A stretch of DNA of 64,000 bases, taken from assembly GCF_000282375.1 (NCBI RefSeq), contig NZ_AKJK01000013.1, positions 1-64,000 of the forward strand, written 5' to 3'. Under the pieces are notes generated by a model, which did not search any database, was not told where the DNA came from, and saw only the letters and a program-made list of their open reading frames with translations. Positions 30,395 through 39,879 of the stretch are shown piece by piece. Made by a program: the position numbers and the translations under genes. The first letter of the stretch is position 1, and each line of letters starts with the position of its first letter. This stretch comes from Pseudomonas sp. GM50 (GTDB lineage Bacteria; Pseudomonadota; Gammaproteobacteria; Pseudomonadales; Pseudomonadaceae).

Positions 30395-32086
30395 ATGAGC
30401 GAAAGCTTTGCGGAACTCTTTGAAGAAAGCCTAAAAACCCTGAACCTTCAGGCAGGCTCCATCATCACCGGTGTTATCGTTGATATCGATTACCAAGCTC
30501 GCTGGGTAACCGTTCACGCTGGCCTGAAGTCTGAAGCACTCATCCCGCTTGAGCAGTTCTACAACGATGCTGGCGAACTGACTATCAACGTCGGTGACGA
30601 AGTTCACGTTGCTCTGGACTCGGTTGAAGACGGCTTTGGTGAAACCAAGCTGTCCCGTGAAAAAGCCAAGCGCGCTGAATGCTGGATTGTTCTGGAAGCA
30701 GCCTTCGCAGCCGAAGAAGTGGTCAAGGGCGTTATCAACGGTAAGGTTAAAGGCGGCTTCACTGTCGACGTTAACGGCATCCGTGCGTTCCTGCCAGGTT
30801 CTCTGGTTGACGTCCGTCCAGTGCGCGACACCACGCACCTGGAAGGCAAAGAGCTGGAATTCAAGGTCATCAAACTCGACCAGAAACGCAACAACGTTGT
30901 CGTTTCCCGTCGCAGCGTCCTCGAAGCCGAGAACTCCGCCGAGCGTGAAGCTCTGCTGGAATCCCTGCAGGAAGGCCAGCAAGTCAAAGGTATCGTCAAG
31001 AACCTCACCGATTACGGCGCATTCGTCGATCTGGGTGGCGTCGATGGCCTGCTGCACATTACCGACATGGCTTGGAAGCGTATCAAGCATCCTTCCGAAA
31101 TCGTCAACGTTGGCGACGAGATCGATGTCAAGGTTCTGAAGTACGATCGCGAACGCAATCGTGTTTCCCTGGGCCTCAAGCAGCTGGGCGAAGATCCATG
31201 GGTTGCTATCAAAGCCCGTTACCCAGAAAGCACTCGCGTTACCGCTCGTGTAACCAACCTGACCGACTACGGCTGCTTCGCTGAGCTGGAAGAAGGCGTT
31301 GAAGGCCTGGTACACGTTTCCGAAATGGACTGGACCAACAAGAACATCCACCCTTCGAAAGTCGTACAAGTCGGCGACGAAGTGGAAGTTATGGTTCTGG
31401 ACATCGACGAAGAGCGTCGTCGTATCTCCCTCGGCATCAAGCAGTGCAAATCTAACCCATGGGAAGATTTCTCTGGCCAGTTCAACAAGGGCGATAAAAT
31501 CTCCGGCACCATCAAGTCGATCACCGATTTCGGTATCTTCATTGGTCTGGACGGCGGCATCGACGGTCTGGTTCACCTGTCCGACATCTCCTGGAACGAA
31601 GTGGGCGAAGAAGCCGTTCGCCGCTTCAAGAAGGGCGACGAGCTGGACACCGTTATCCTGTCGGTTGACCCAGAGCGCGAGCGCATCTCCCTGGGTATCA
31701 AGCAACTGGAAAGCGATCCGTTCTCCGAGTACGTTCAAGAGAACGACAAAGGCGCCATCGTTAAAGGCATCGTGAAGGAAGTTGACGCTAAAGGCGCCAT
31801 CATCACTCTGGCCGACGATATCGAAGCGACTCTGAAAGCCTCTGAAATCAGCCGTGACCGCGTTGAAGACGCGCGCAACGTTCTGAAAGAAGGCGAAGAA
31901 GTAGAAGCCAAGATCATCAGCGTTGACCGCAAGAGCCGCGTAATCCAGCTCTCGATCAAGTCGAAAGACGTTGAAGACGAGAAAGAAGCCATCCAAAGCT
32001 TGAAAGACAAGCCTTCGGATAGCATCGCTGCTGGTCCTACCACTCTGGGCGACCTGTTGCGTGCACAAATGGAAAAACAGAACTGA
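30395..32086 (+). CDS. rpsA: 30S ribosomal protein S1
   Basis: A 563-residue protein of six S1 RNA-binding repeats, with the recurring G-x-V-x-D-x-G-x-F-V-x-L pattern in repeats 3-6 (for example [16 protein letters not shown]). It recruits and unfolds mRNA at the 30S subunit. The ATG at 30395 has AGGA 7 bases upstream and gives the conserved [13 protein letters not shown] start. The CDS is codon-biased toward highly expressed gene usage. A strong terminator follows. Autogenous control is known for S1 in E. coli; the leader structure was not analysed here. Confidence 0.98.
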   Translation: MSESFAELFEESLKTLNLQAGSIITGVIVDIDYQARWVTVHAGLKSEALIPLEQFYNDAGELTINVGDEVHVALDSVEDGFGETKLSREKAKRAECWIVLEAAFAAEEVVKGVINGKVKGGFTVDVNGIRAFLPGSLVDVRPVRDTTHLEGKELEFKVIKLDQKRNNVVVSRRSVLEAENSAEREALLESLQEGQQVKGIVKNLTDYGAFVDLGGVDGLLHITDMAWKRIKHPSEIVNVGDEIDVKVLKYDRERNRVSLGLKQLGEDPWVAIKARYPESTRVTARVTNLTDYGCFAELEEGVEGLVHVSEMDWTNKNIHPSKVVQVGDEVEVMVLDIDEERRRISLGIKQCKSNPWEDFSGQFNKGDKISGTIKSITDFGIFIGLDGGIDGLVHLSDISWNEVGEEAVRRFKKGDELDTVILSVDPERERISLGIKQLESDPFSEYVQENDKGAIVKGIVKEVDAKGAIITLADDIEATLKASEISRDRVEDARNVLKEGEEVEAKIISVDRKSRVIQLSIKSKDVEDEKEAIQSLKDKPSDSIAAGPTTLGDLLRAQMEKQN

Positions 32087-32106
32087 GTTCTGTCAGACCA
32101 TAGAAA

Positions 32107-32132
32107 AAGGGCGACTTCGGTCGCCCTTTTTT
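32107..32132 (+). terminator. Rho-independent terminator after rpsA
   Basis: A 9-bp perfect stem (AAGGGCGAC / GTCGCCCTT) with a stable TTCG tetraloop is followed by a T-run. It lies 20 bases past the rpsA stop. Confidence 0.95.
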
Positions 32133-32312
32133 GTGTCTGCGATTTGGTGAGTCCCAAGGGGGCTGACACCACCGCCCGCCGCCTTATTTCTTTCGTGAAA
32201 CCAATGATCTACATAAGCTGTCTGTAATTTCATACAGGTCAGTCGTCTATTCAAGGCTAGGCTTGGTATGAAGTGAACGCAGTCGGGCAGTGGCCTGGTA
32301 TTAAGGAAGTGA

Positions 32313-32591
32313 ATGAACAAGCTCATTGTCGTGATAGCAGTACTGACATTGGCGGGCTGTACCACCAGCGCTAAAACTCATGCGGTACGCGGAGTCAGTG
32401 GTATAGAGATCGATTGTTCAGGATTGGGCTCCGGATGGGAGAAGTGTCACAAGAGAGCCGCCAAGGAGTGCAAGGGTGCAGGTTATAAAGTTGTCGTAAG
32501 GTCCGATGACGCGAAGGAGGAAGATGAGTTTCCTTTTGGCTTCAATCCCGCGGGTTATCTGACGCGCACCATGCTGGTTATCTGTAGATGA
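32313..32591 (+). CDS. Small hypothetical lipoprotein
   Basis: A 92-residue protein with a lipoprotein signal peptide: a short basic start, a hydrophobic core and the lipobox LAGC with the modified Cys at residue 16. The mature part is short, has four further cysteines, and contains IDCSGLGSGWEKC and a C-terminal RTMLVIC segment. Function unknown. The residue after the lipid Cys is Thr, so outer-membrane sorting is likely. It stands alone between rpsA and ihfB; its base composition is lower in GC than its neighbours. Confidence 0.75.
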   Translation: MNKLIVVIAVLTLAGCTTSAKTHAVRGVSGIEIDCSGLGSGWEKCHKRAAKECKGAGYKVVVRSDDAKEEDEFPFGFNPAGYLTRTMLVICR

Positions 32592-32741
32592 ATGTTGGGT
32601 TTGAGCAATGTTCCGATGTTCTGAAATCGGGCACCTCATTACAAGGAAAGATATGTCAAAACTCGGGCTGTTCAAATTTCTCCGGGCATGCTAAAACCTT
32701 TGAAGCGCTTTTCCTAGCTGCTTGAAAAAGAAGGGAAAAAT

Positions 32742-33038
32742 ATGACGAAGTCGGAGTTGATCGAACGAATTGTCACCCATCAAGGGCTGCTTTCATCCAA
32801 GGATGTGGAGCTGGCCATCAAGACCATGCTTGAGCAAATGTCCCAATGTCTGGCCACCGGTGATCGAATCGAGATCCGTGGGTTTGGCAGCTTCTCCTTG
32901 CACTATCGCGCACCGCGCGTAGGCCGTAATCCGAAAACCGGTCAGTCCGTCAGCCTCGACGGCAAGTTCGTTCCGCATTTCAAGCCAGGCAAAGAACTGC
33001 GCGATCGCGTGAACGAGGAAGAGGAGGAGGGACTTTGA
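32742..33038 (+). CDS. ihfB: Integration host factor beta subunit
   Basis: A 98-residue DNA-bending protein of the HU/IHF family; with IHF alpha it bends DNA at specific sites. [11 protein letters not shown] at the start, [21 protein letters not shown] (the arm with the intercalating proline region) and [12 protein letters not shown] at the end are diagnostic. An AGAAGGGA ribosome site precedes the ATG. It is the left boundary gene of Pseudomonas O-antigen loci. Confidence 0.97.
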   Translation: MTKSELIERIVTHQGLLSSKDVELAIKTMLEQMSQCLATGDRIEIRGFGSFSLHYRAPRVGRNPKTGQSVSLDGKFVPHFKPGKELRDRVNEEEEEGL

Positions 33039-33065
33039 CAGTTGCTGCACTAAAAGGAACCGCTG

Positions 33066-33305
33066 ATGCGTAACCTCAAGCGCGTACTTCTTGCTGTATT
33101 TGTTCTATTGCTCGTTCTCGCGATCCTGGCGTTTGTACTTGAGAACCAGCAAGGCGTGTCATTGCTGTTCCTGGGCTGGGCGGGCCCGCAATTGCCAGTA
33201 TCGCTGATCATGGTGATTGCGTTGTTGGCCGGTATGGTGATCGGGCCGATTCTCGGCTGGTTTCTGGGACGTACGTCCAGAGCCTCGCGCAAGCGTCTTG
33301 TCTGA
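33066..33305 (+). CDS. LapA-domain inner-membrane protein
   Basis: A 79-residue protein with two transmembrane helices (about 5-26 and 40-62) separated by a short ENQQ-containing turn (VLENQQGVSLLFLGW), the pattern of lipopolysaccharide assembly protein A (LapA/YciS). LapA works with LapB to tune LpxC levels; lapB itself is not next to it here. It starts 27 bases after ihfB with AAGGA upstream. It ends in a basic tail (RASRKRLV). Confidence 0.85.
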   Translation: MRNLKRVLLAVFVLLLVLAILAFVLENQQGVSLLFLGWAGPQLPVSLIMVIALLAGMVIGPILGWFLGRTSRASRKRLV

Positions 33306-33531
33306 TTGTAACAAACCCGTTGTACGCGTCGGATTCGCGTCACAGCCTGTCCATATCCATTAGTAAAACCTTCATTAAGCTGTAAAATGCTGCGCTTGAT
33401 CGATAGGGTATTCCCGCATCGTTCAGACTGACTCTGTCAGAAGCCTCGGCGGACTTGATGGCTTTTGCAATTCATGGATTAGACAGTGCGCGGTTGGCGG
33501 CCCTGTCAGTAACTTAAGGGTATGGTTTCGC

Positions 33532-34608
33532 GTGAAAATTCTAGTAACCGGCGGCGCCGGATTTATCGGCTCGGCAGTCATTCGTCATATCATCTCCAAT
33601 ACTAACGACGCTGTCGTAAACGTCGATAAACTGACTTATGCCGGTAACCTTGAGTCGCTGGCTGAAGTCAGCCAGAACTCGCGTTACGTGTTCGAACGCG
33701 TCGACATCTGCGACCGTGATCAAGTGGACCGTGTCCTGCGTGAACACCAACCGGATGCCATCATGCACCTGGCCGCAGAGTCCCACGTTGACCGCTCGAT
33801 CTCCGGTCCGTCTGAATTCATCCAGACCAACATCATCGGTACTTACACCTTGCTGGAAGCTGCACGCCACTATTGGGCGGCACTGGATGATGCGCGTAAA
33901 GCCAACTTCCGCTTCCACCATATTTCCACCGACGAAGTCTACGGAGACCTCGAAGGTCCGGAAGACCTCTTCACCGAAACCACGCCGTACCAGCCAAGCT
34001 CGCCGTACTCGGCCAGCAAGGCCAGTTCCGATCACCTGGTTCGCGCCTGGGCTCGTACTTACGGTCTGCCGACGCTGGTCACCAACTGCTCGAACAACTA
34101 CGGCCCTTGCCACTTCCCTGAGAAGTTGATCCCGCTGATCATTCTCAACGCACTGGAAGGCAAGCCGCTGCCGGTCTACGGCAAAGGCAACCAGGTTCGT
34201 GACTGGCTCTACGTCGAAGACCACGCCCGCGCACTGTACAAAGTCGTGACCGAAGGCGTGATTGGCGAGACCTACAACATCGGCGGCCATAACGAGAAGC
34301 AAAACATCGAAGTGGTGCATACCCTTTGCGCACTGCTCGACGAACTGCGTCCAGATTCCGCGCATCGTCCACATGCCAGCCTGATCACCTACGTTCAGGA
34401 TCGCCCGGGCCACGACCAGCGCTACGCGATCGATGCGAGCAAAATCCAGCGCCAGCTGGGTTGGACACCGGAAGAAACTTTTGAAACCGGCATCCGCAAG
34501 ACCGTCGAGTGGTACCTCAACAACACTGAATGGGTGGCTCACGTGAAGAGCGGCAGCTACCAGCAATGGATTGACCAGAACTACACGGATCGTTCGGACA
34601 AAGCATGA
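33532..34608 (+). CDS. rfbB: dTDP-glucose 4,6-dehydratase RmlB
   Basis: A 358-residue extended SDR converting dTDP-glucose to dTDP-4-keto-6-deoxyglucose in the dTDP-L-rhamnose route. The NAD motif is GGAGFIGS, the catalytic STDEVYGDL and the YSASK motif are present. The start is GTG at 33532 with a TAAGGG site 11 bases upstream. It is first of three overlapping rml genes; about 225 bases precede it and presumably hold their promoter. Confidence 0.97.
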   Translation: MKILVTGGAGFIGSAVIRHIISNTNDAVVNVDKLTYAGNLESLAEVSQNSRYVFERVDICDRDQVDRVLREHQPDAIMHLAAESHVDRSISGPSEFIQTNIIGTYTLLEAARHYWAALDDARKANFRFHHISTDEVYGDLEGPEDLFTETTPYQPSSPYSASKASSDHLVRAWARTYGLPTLVTNCSNNYGPCHFPEKLIPLIILNALEGKPLPVYGKGNQVRDWLYVEDHARALYKVVTEGVIGETYNIGGHNEKQNIEVVHTLCALLDELRPDSAHRPHASLITYVQDRPGHDQRYAIDASKIQRQLGWTPEETFETGIRKTVEWYLNNTEWVAHVKSGSYQQWIDQNYTDRSDKA

Positions 34609-35498
34609 AAATTCTTCTGTTGGGAAAAAACGGTCAGGTAGGCTGGGAGCTGCAACGCTCCCTTGCACCGCTTGGCGAGTTGATCGCCCTGGACCGTCAC
34701 CCGGTCGATGGCTTGAGCGGAGACCTGTCCGACCTCGATGCACTGCGTGCGACGATTCGTCAGGTCAAGCCTGATGTCATCGTCAATGCAGCGGCCTACA
34801 CCGCCGTCGATAAAGCCGAATCCGAGACGGAGCTGGCCGACCGCGTGAACGGTCAGGCGAGTCAGGTCATGGCTGAAGAGGCTGCATCTCTGGATGCCTG
34901 GCTGATTCACTACTCGACTGACTACGTGTTCAGCGGGGAAGGTCTGGCGCCATGGCAAGAGACAGATGCCGTGGCCCCGGTGAATCACTATGGCGCCAGC
35001 AAACTGGCCGGCGAGCAAGCGATCATTGCCTCGGGCTGCAAGTACCTGATCTTCCGCACCAGCTGGGTCTACGGCGCTCGCGGCAATAACTTCGCCAAGA
35101 CCATGCTGCGCCTGGCCAAGGACCGCGACACCCTAAGTGTCATCGCCGACCAGATCGGCGCCCCGACCGGCGCAGATTTGATCGCAGACGTAACAGCGCT
35201 CGCCATTCAGCAAGTCCAGCAGCGCCCTGAGCTGGCGGGCCTGTATCATCTGGCGGCCAGTGGCGAAGTGTCCTGGCACGGCTATGCCAGCCATGTAATC
35301 GGTTTTGCCAAGGCCAGCGGTGAAGAGCTCGCCGTCGCGGCGATCAATCCGATAGACACAACCGCCTACCCAACACCGGCGCGCCGGCCCCTGAATTCCC
35401 GGTTGAACACTCAGAAGCTGCGCGACAACTTTTCTCTGCACTTGCCGGATTGGCAAAGTGGTGTCACCCGAATGCTTATGGAAGTCCTGAATAAATGA
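34605..35498 (+). CDS. rfbD: dTDP-4-dehydrorhamnose reductase RmlD
   Basis: A 297-residue SDR for the final step to dTDP-L-rhamnose. The NADPH motif [10 protein letters not shown], the STDYVFSG strand and the YGASKLAGE motif are all in place. It overlaps rmlB by the 4-base ATGA and rmlA in the same way, indicating translational coupling. Its substrate must come from RmlC, whose gene is not in this window. Confidence 0.96.
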   Translation: MKILLLGKNGQVGWELQRSLAPLGELIALDRHPVDGLSGDLSDLDALRATIRQVKPDVIVNAAAYTAVDKAESETELADRVNGQASQVMAEEAASLDAWLIHYSTDYVFSGEGLAPWQETDAVAPVNHYGASKLAGEQAIIASGCKYLIFRTSWVYGARGNNFAKTMLRLAKDRDTLSVIADQIGAPTGADLIADVTALAIQQVQQRPELAGLYHLAASGEVSWHGYASHVIGFAKASGEELAVAAINPIDTTAYPTPARRPLNSRLNTQKLRDNFSLHLPDWQSGVTRMLMEVLNK

Positions 35499-36385
35499 CC
35501 ACGACAAATCGTAAAGGCATCATCCTCGCTGGCGGCTCGGGCACTCGACTGCACCCGTTGACCCTCGGCGTGTCCAAGCAGATGCTGCCGATCTACGACA
35601 AGCCGATGATCTTCTATCCGTTGTCGGTGCTGATGCTCGCCGGTATGCGCGAAATCCTGATTATCTCCACCCCTGAAGACCTGCCATCTTTTCAGAAATT
35701 GCTGGGTGACGGCAGCCTGTACGGTATCAAGCTGACCTATGCCGAACAGCCTAGCCCGGACGGTCTGGCGCAAGCCTTCATCATCGGCGAAGAGTTCATC
35801 GGTAAAGACCCTTGCTGCCTGATCCTGGGCGACAACATCTTCTACGGTCAACACTTTTCGGAAAACCTGCGTTCCGCCACCACTCAAGAGGTTGGTGCGA
35901 CCGTATTCGGCTATCACGTGTCGGATCCGGAGCGTTTTGGTGTGGTCGAGTTCGACGCTGCCGGCCGTGCCTTGAGCATCGAAGAAAAGCCGCTGAAGCC
36001 GAAATCCAGCTACGCGGTGACTGGCCTGTACTTCTACGACAACCAGGTCGTTGAGATCGCCAAGAACATCAAGCCATCCCCACGTGGCGAGCTGGAAATC
36101 ACTGACGTTAACCGTGCATACCTCGAGCAGAAGACCCTCAACGTTGAAATGCTCGGCCGTGGCTTCGCCTGGCTGGATACCGGGACCCATGATTCGCTGC
36201 TGGAAGCCAGCCACTTCGTGCACACCATCGAGCAGCGCCAAGGCCTGAAAGTGGCGTGCCTGGAAGAGATCGCCTACCACAATGGCTGGATTACTGCCGA
36301 GCAGTTGGGTACTCAGGCTGATGCTCTGAAGAAGACTGGCTATGGTCAGTACCTGCAGAAACTGCTGGACTCGCCTTCTCACTGA
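35495..36385 (+). CDS. rfbA: Glucose-1-phosphate thymidylyltransferase RmlA
   Basis: A 296-residue nucleotidyltransferase that makes dTDP-glucose from dTTP and glucose-1-phosphate. The signature [11 protein letters not shown] lies at residues 12-22, and [13 protein letters not shown] and the YDNQVVEIA region match RmlA. Feedback inhibition by dTDP-rhamnose is a family property. It is the last gene of the rml trio. Confidence 0.97.
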   Translation: MTTTNRKGIILAGGSGTRLHPLTLGVSKQMLPIYDKPMIFYPLSVLMLAGMREILIISTPEDLPSFQKLLGDGSLYGIKLTYAEQPSPDGLAQAFIIGEEFIGKDPCCLILGDNIFYGQHFSENLRSATTQEVGATVFGYHVSDPERFGVVEFDAAGRALSIEEKPLKPKSSYAVTGLYFYDNQVVEIAKNIKPSPRGELEITDVNRAYLEQKTLNVEMLGRGFAWLDTGTHDSLLEASHFVHTIEQRQGLKVACLEEIAYHNGWITAEQLGTQADALKKTGYGQYLQKLLDSPSH

Positions 36386-36441
36386 TTCGAATGTTCAAAC
36401 CTTTCGAACAGTAGCGTTTAACCGGTCCAGGCAGGAATGGT

Positions 36442-37365
36442 ATGCCAGTAAAACATCCCAAGGTTGCGGTTTTGCTGGCTGCCTATAATGGCATGCAGTG
36501 GATCGAGGAGCAGTTGGCCTCGATCCTCGGCCAGTCAGCTGTCGACGTGACCGTTTATATCAGTATCGACCCCTCCAGCGACGGTACCGAGGCCTGGTGT
36601 GCAGCCTATGCCGTTGAGCACCCCGAAGTTTTGGTCTTGCCGACCGCCGGTAGTTTTGGCGGTGCCTCCCGTAATTTTTTCCGCCTCATCCGCGATGTCG
36701 ACTTCGAAGGCTACGACTTTGTCGCTTTTGCCGACCAGGATGATGTCTGGCATTCGAATAAACTCCAGCGTGCGACCCAAGCTATTCAGGCGCGTCGCGT
36801 AGATGCCTACTCTAGTAATGTCACGGCCTTCTGGTCAGATGGCAGCACTCATATGTTGGACAAGGCGCAGCCTCAGGTCGCATGGGATTTCCTGTTCGAA
36901 GCGGCTGGTCCTGGCTGCACCTACGTGATGAGCAGAAGTCTCGTGGACTCGCTAAAGGCTTCGATGCTCGCCAATTGGCAGCAACTACAAGGTGTCAGCC
37001 TGCATGACTGGTATTGCTACGCCTTCGCCCGGAGCCATGGTTACCGCTGGTACATCGACCCTGAGCCGTCCATGGACTATCGCCAGCATGAGCGTAACCA
37101 GGTAGGCGCCAATAAGGGCTTGAGTCCGCTGATTGCCCGCTACAAAACCATTCATGACGGTTGGTGGTTCAATCAGGTCCAGTTGATAGCGCTGTTGGTA
37201 GGGCAGGATGACGACCCTTTCGTGCAAACATGGCTGAAACTACACCGCATTCAACTCATGAAGCTTTCTTTCAGCGCCTGGCGTTGCCGACGGCGAGTGC
37301 GGGATAAAGTGTTTTTCTTTTGTATTTGCTGGGCAACCGCATTGATAGGGAAAAAAGCCAAATGA
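36442..37365 (+). CDS. GT2 family glycosyltransferase
   Basis: A 307-residue GT-A enzyme. LLAAYNG at residues 11-17, the IDPSSDGT strand and FADQDDVWHSNKL (the DxD-like metal site) mark family 2, in a branch close to rhamnosyltransferases. HDWYCYAF and YRQHERNQVG follow the active site. Sugar and acceptor are unknown; the neighbouring rml genes make L-rhamnose the natural guess. It starts 56 bases after rmlA with CAGGAA upstream, and its stop overlaps the next start. Confidence 0.88.
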   Translation: MPVKHPKVAVLLAAYNGMQWIEEQLASILGQSAVDVTVYISIDPSSDGTEAWCAAYAVEHPEVLVLPTAGSFGGASRNFFRLIRDVDFEGYDFVAFADQDDVWHSNKLQRATQAIQARRVDAYSSNVTAFWSDGSTHMLDKAQPQVAWDFLFEAAGPGCTYVMSRSLVDSLKASMLANWQQLQGVSLHDWYCYAFARSHGYRWYIDPEPSMDYRQHERNQVGANKGLSPLIARYKTIHDGWWFNQVQLIALLVGQDDDPFVQTWLKLHRIQLMKLSFSAWRCRRRVRDKVFFFCICWATALIGKKAK

Positions 37366-38324
37366 TTGGCCCGAAAGTATTGGTCACGGGCGCAAGCGGG
37401 TTTGTTGGAGAGGCGTTGGTTTTCAGGCTGTTAGTGGACAAGAAGTTCAGCCCGATAGCGGCGGCACGAGGTGCCACGCGGTTGCACGGATTGTGCCCAG
37501 TGGTGCCCTTCGATCTCACCCATGCCAAGATCTTGCCTGCACTCGACGATGTCCAGATAGTCGTTCATGCCGCTGCCCGAGTGCATGTCATGAATGAAAC
37601 CGCAGTGGATGCATTGGCCGAGTTTCGTAAGGTCAATGTGGAAGGAACGCTCAAGCTGGCTCAGTGCGCTGCGGCATCGGGAGTAAAGCGCTTTATTTTC
37701 ATCAGTTCGATCAAGGTGAACGGCGAAAGCACTCACCCAGGTCAGCCATTTAAAGCTGACGATCATCCGAATCCGCAAGATCCTTACGGTGTGTCCAAGT
37801 ATGAAGCCGAAGAGGCTCTGAAGCGACTAGGCCACGACACCGGCATGGAAGTGGTGATCATCCGTCCACCACTGGTCTACGGACCTGGAGTGAAGGCTAA
37901 TTTTCTGAGTATGTTGAGCTGGCTCAATAAGGGGGGGCCTTTGCCCTTTGGCTCGATTCGGAATCAACGTAGCCTGGTGGCCATCGAAAACCTGGTGAGC
38001 CTGATAGTGACTTGCATCGATCATCCCTCCGCGGCCAATCAGACCTTTCTGGCCAGCGATGGCGAAGACCTGTCCACAACTCAACTGCTGCGTCGTCTAT
38101 CCAAGGCACTAGGCAAACCTGCCCGACTCTTGCCTCTACCTGAGTGGCTATTGAAACTGGCAGCCTCGACACTGGGCAAGCAAGCCGTTGCTCAACGCAT
38201 ATGCGGCTCGCTACAAGTCGATATCAGCAAAAATCGCGAATTATTAGGGTGGACGCCACCCATCAACATGGACAAAGCCATGCGTCAAACCGCTGGCCAT
38301 TATCTGGAAAAGCAAACGAAATGA
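37362..38324 (+). CDS. WbpV-like NAD-dependent sugar epimerase/reductase
   Basis: A 320-residue extended SDR. GASGFVGEAL is the NAD site, SSIKVNG the catalytic strand and YGVSK the active-site Tyr/Lys. It belongs with the WbpV/WbpK-type UDP-sugar epimerases that precede WbpL in Pseudomonas O-antigen loci, probably making the sugar used by WbpL. The ATG at 37362 overlaps the glycosyltransferase stop by 4 bases (ATGA). The exact substrate (UDP-GlcNAc or UDP-4-keto-FucNAc) cannot be read here. Confidence 0.85.
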   Translation: MIGPKVLVTGASGFVGEALVFRLLVDKKFSPIAAARGATRLHGLCPVVPFDLTHAKILPALDDVQIVVHAAARVHVMNETAVDALAEFRKVNVEGTLKLAQCAAASGVKRFIFISSIKVNGESTHPGQPFKADDHPNPQDPYGVSKYEAEEALKRLGHDTGMEVVIIRPPLVYGPGVKANFLSMLSWLNKGGPLPFGSIRNQRSLVAIENLVSLIVTCIDHPSAANQTFLASDGEDLSTTQLLRRLSKALGKPARLLPLPEWLLKLAASTLGKQAVAQRICGSLQVDISKNRELLGWTPPINMDKAMRQTAGHYLEKQTK

Positions 38325-39346
38325 CGGTTTGGTGGCTGTTACTTGCGGTACTCGCTGTTTCCTGGGTATTGACACTCGTCTTGCGTCGTTACGCCTTGGC
38401 GAAGAGTTTGATGGACATACCTAACGAGCGCAGCTCTCATTCGGTCCCGACGCCGCGTGGGGGAGGGGTGGCCATAGTTGTCGCCTTTCTACTGGCGCTT
38501 CCTGTCTTCACTGGCCTTGGTCTGCTGAGCACGGCGGCCTTGTATGGCTTGTTTGGTTCGGGATTGCTCGTTGCGATTATCGGGTTCGCTGATGACCATG
38601 GGCATATCGCTGCCAGATGGCGGTTGCTAGGGCATTTCATCGCTGCAGCTTGGGCGCTGTTTTGGTTGAACGGGCTTCCGCCCATTGAGTTGTTCGGCAT
38701 CACCATTGATTTGGGGTGGTTCGGTAATATTCTGGCGTTGGTCTATCTGGTCTGGATGCTCAACCTCTATAACTTTATGGACGGCATTGATGGTTTGGCC
38801 AGTGCTGAGGCGATCAGTGTTTGCCTGGGGATGTGTCTGGTTTACTGGTTTAGCGGGAATCTTGAGCTGATCTGGGCTCCGTTGATTCTGGCGGCGGCGG
38901 TGTCGGGGTTTCTGTGGTGGAATTTTCCACCGGCTCGGATTTTTATGGGGGATGCGGGGAGTGGGTTTCTTGGTATCGTCCTTGCGTTCTTATCTGTTCA
39001 GGCCGTATGGGCGGCGCCTCAATTGCTTTGGAGTTGGTTGATCCTGCTTGGGGTGTTCATTGTTGATGCGACGTGGACATTGATTCGACGTCTGCTGCGC
39101 GGAGAAAAAGTGTATGAGGCACATCGCAGTCATGCCTATCAGTATGCATCGAGATGTTATGGGAGTCATCAGGCCGTAACTTTGAGTGTAGTGACAATCA
39201 ATATTTTATGGCTGACCCCTATTTCTATTACTGTGGGATTGAGGTCATTAGATGGAGTTAGCGGGGTTCTGTTAGGAGTTGTTCCGCTTATATGGCTGGC
39301 GTATAAATTCAACGCAGGGGAGGCGGAGGCTGGAAAAAGAAGTTAG
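38321..39346 (+). CDS. wbpL: WbpL-like undecaprenyl-phosphate sugar-1-phosphate transferase
   Basis: A 341-residue, roughly 11-helix MraY/WecA-type enzyme that starts O-antigen chains by moving a sugar-1-phosphate to undecaprenyl phosphate. The cytosolic motifs DIPNERSSHSVPTPRGGG, NLYNFMDGIDGLA and MGDAGSGFLG are intact. The ATG at 38321 overlaps the epimerase stop by 4 bases. Its last ~250 bases change to AT-rich codons, marking the edge of the imported region. It is the last plus-strand gene before a convergent block. Confidence 0.92.
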   Translation: MTVWWLLLAVLAVSWVLTLVLRRYALAKSLMDIPNERSSHSVPTPRGGGVAIVVAFLLALPVFTGLGLLSTAALYGLFGSGLLVAIIGFADDHGHIAARWRLLGHFIAAAWALFWLNGLPPIELFGITIDLGWFGNILALVYLVWMLNLYNFMDGIDGLASAEAISVCLGMCLVYWFSGNLELIWAPLILAAAVSGFLWWNFPPARIFMGDAGSGFLGIVLAFLSVQAVWAAPQLLWSWLILLGVFIVDATWTLIRRLLRGEKVYEAHRSHAYQYASRCYGSHQAVTLSVVTINILWLTPISITVGLRSLDGVSGVLLGVVPLIWLAYKFNAGEAEAGKRS

Positions 39347-39420
39347 AAGCTGTAATGAAGGTGCTGCAATTATGAGTTTTATAGTGTCACCATAATATTG
39401 TCATGGTCGAGATAAGTGTA

Positions 39421-39474
39421 TTGGCGCGGAGCAATATATCCCACTATGTAGTGAGGTGTGTTGCTCCGCGCCAA
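39421..39474. terminator. 14-bp inverted repeat at the convergent wbpL / GtrA junction
   Basis: Left arm TTGGCGCGGAGCAA (39421-39434) and right arm TTGCTCCGCGCCAA (39461-39474) are exact complements around a 26-base loop that holds a smaller palindrome (CACTA-TG-TAGTG). It lies only 3 bases from the GtrA stop and 74 from the wbpL stop, so it could end both transcripts, although T-runs are poor. Confidence 0.6.
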
Positions 39475-39477
39475 GTG

Positions 39478-39879
39478 TTATTTGAACGACCAATGCTTAT
39501 GTCCCAAGTAACTAGTAAATACTGGAACGATTACACCTGTTGCATGTGAGATTTCTTTTACAAACGACGTCATGCCAAGCGAAGGTAGTAAGTAATATGC
39601 TAGCCCCATGCTGATCAGCCATGTTTGTAATACAGCGACTAGATTCACCAGCGTGAAAAAGAGGATGGATCGATGGACTGATTGCTGACTCTCCTTAAAA
39701 ACAAAGAGTTTGGCCAGTACGAAGGCAGTAATCATCCCCGTGATATAAGCAATAATTACTGAAAGCGAAAAACTCAACCATAAATTATAGATAATCCTGG
39801 AGCAAAAGTTAACGGCGGCCGCGGTGCCGCCGGTAATCAGGAATACCATGAATTGTTTGGATAGAAATTGCTGAATCAC
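39478..39879 (-). CDS. GtrA family membrane protein
   Basis: A 133-residue protein with four transmembrane helices (about 8-30, 36-58, 75-97, 105-128), the GtrA/DPMS_TMD pattern. GtrA-type proteins move or anchor polyprenyl-phosphate-linked sugars. A GtrA protein (Rv3789) sits beside DprE1/DprE2 in mycobacteria, so a role with polyprenyl-phosphate arabinose here is a reasonable inference. It overlaps the FAD oxidoreductase by 4 bases (ATGA). Confidence 0.85.
   Translation of the reverse strand: MIQQFLSKQFMVFLITGGTAAAVNFCSRIIYNLWLSFSLSVIIAYITGMITAFVLAKLFVFKESQQSVHRSILFFTLVNLVAVLQTWLISMGLAYYLLPSLGMTSFVKEISHATGVIVPVFTSYLGHKHWSFK

Noticed and set aside
30431..32068. A 545-codon open frame antisense to rpsA
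   Set aside because: The sense gene has the six S1 repeats; the antisense product is low-complexity and unlike known proteins.
33306..33531. JUMPStart/ops element upstream of the rml genes
   Set aside because: GGCGG occurs but the GCGGTAGC ops core was not found by eye.
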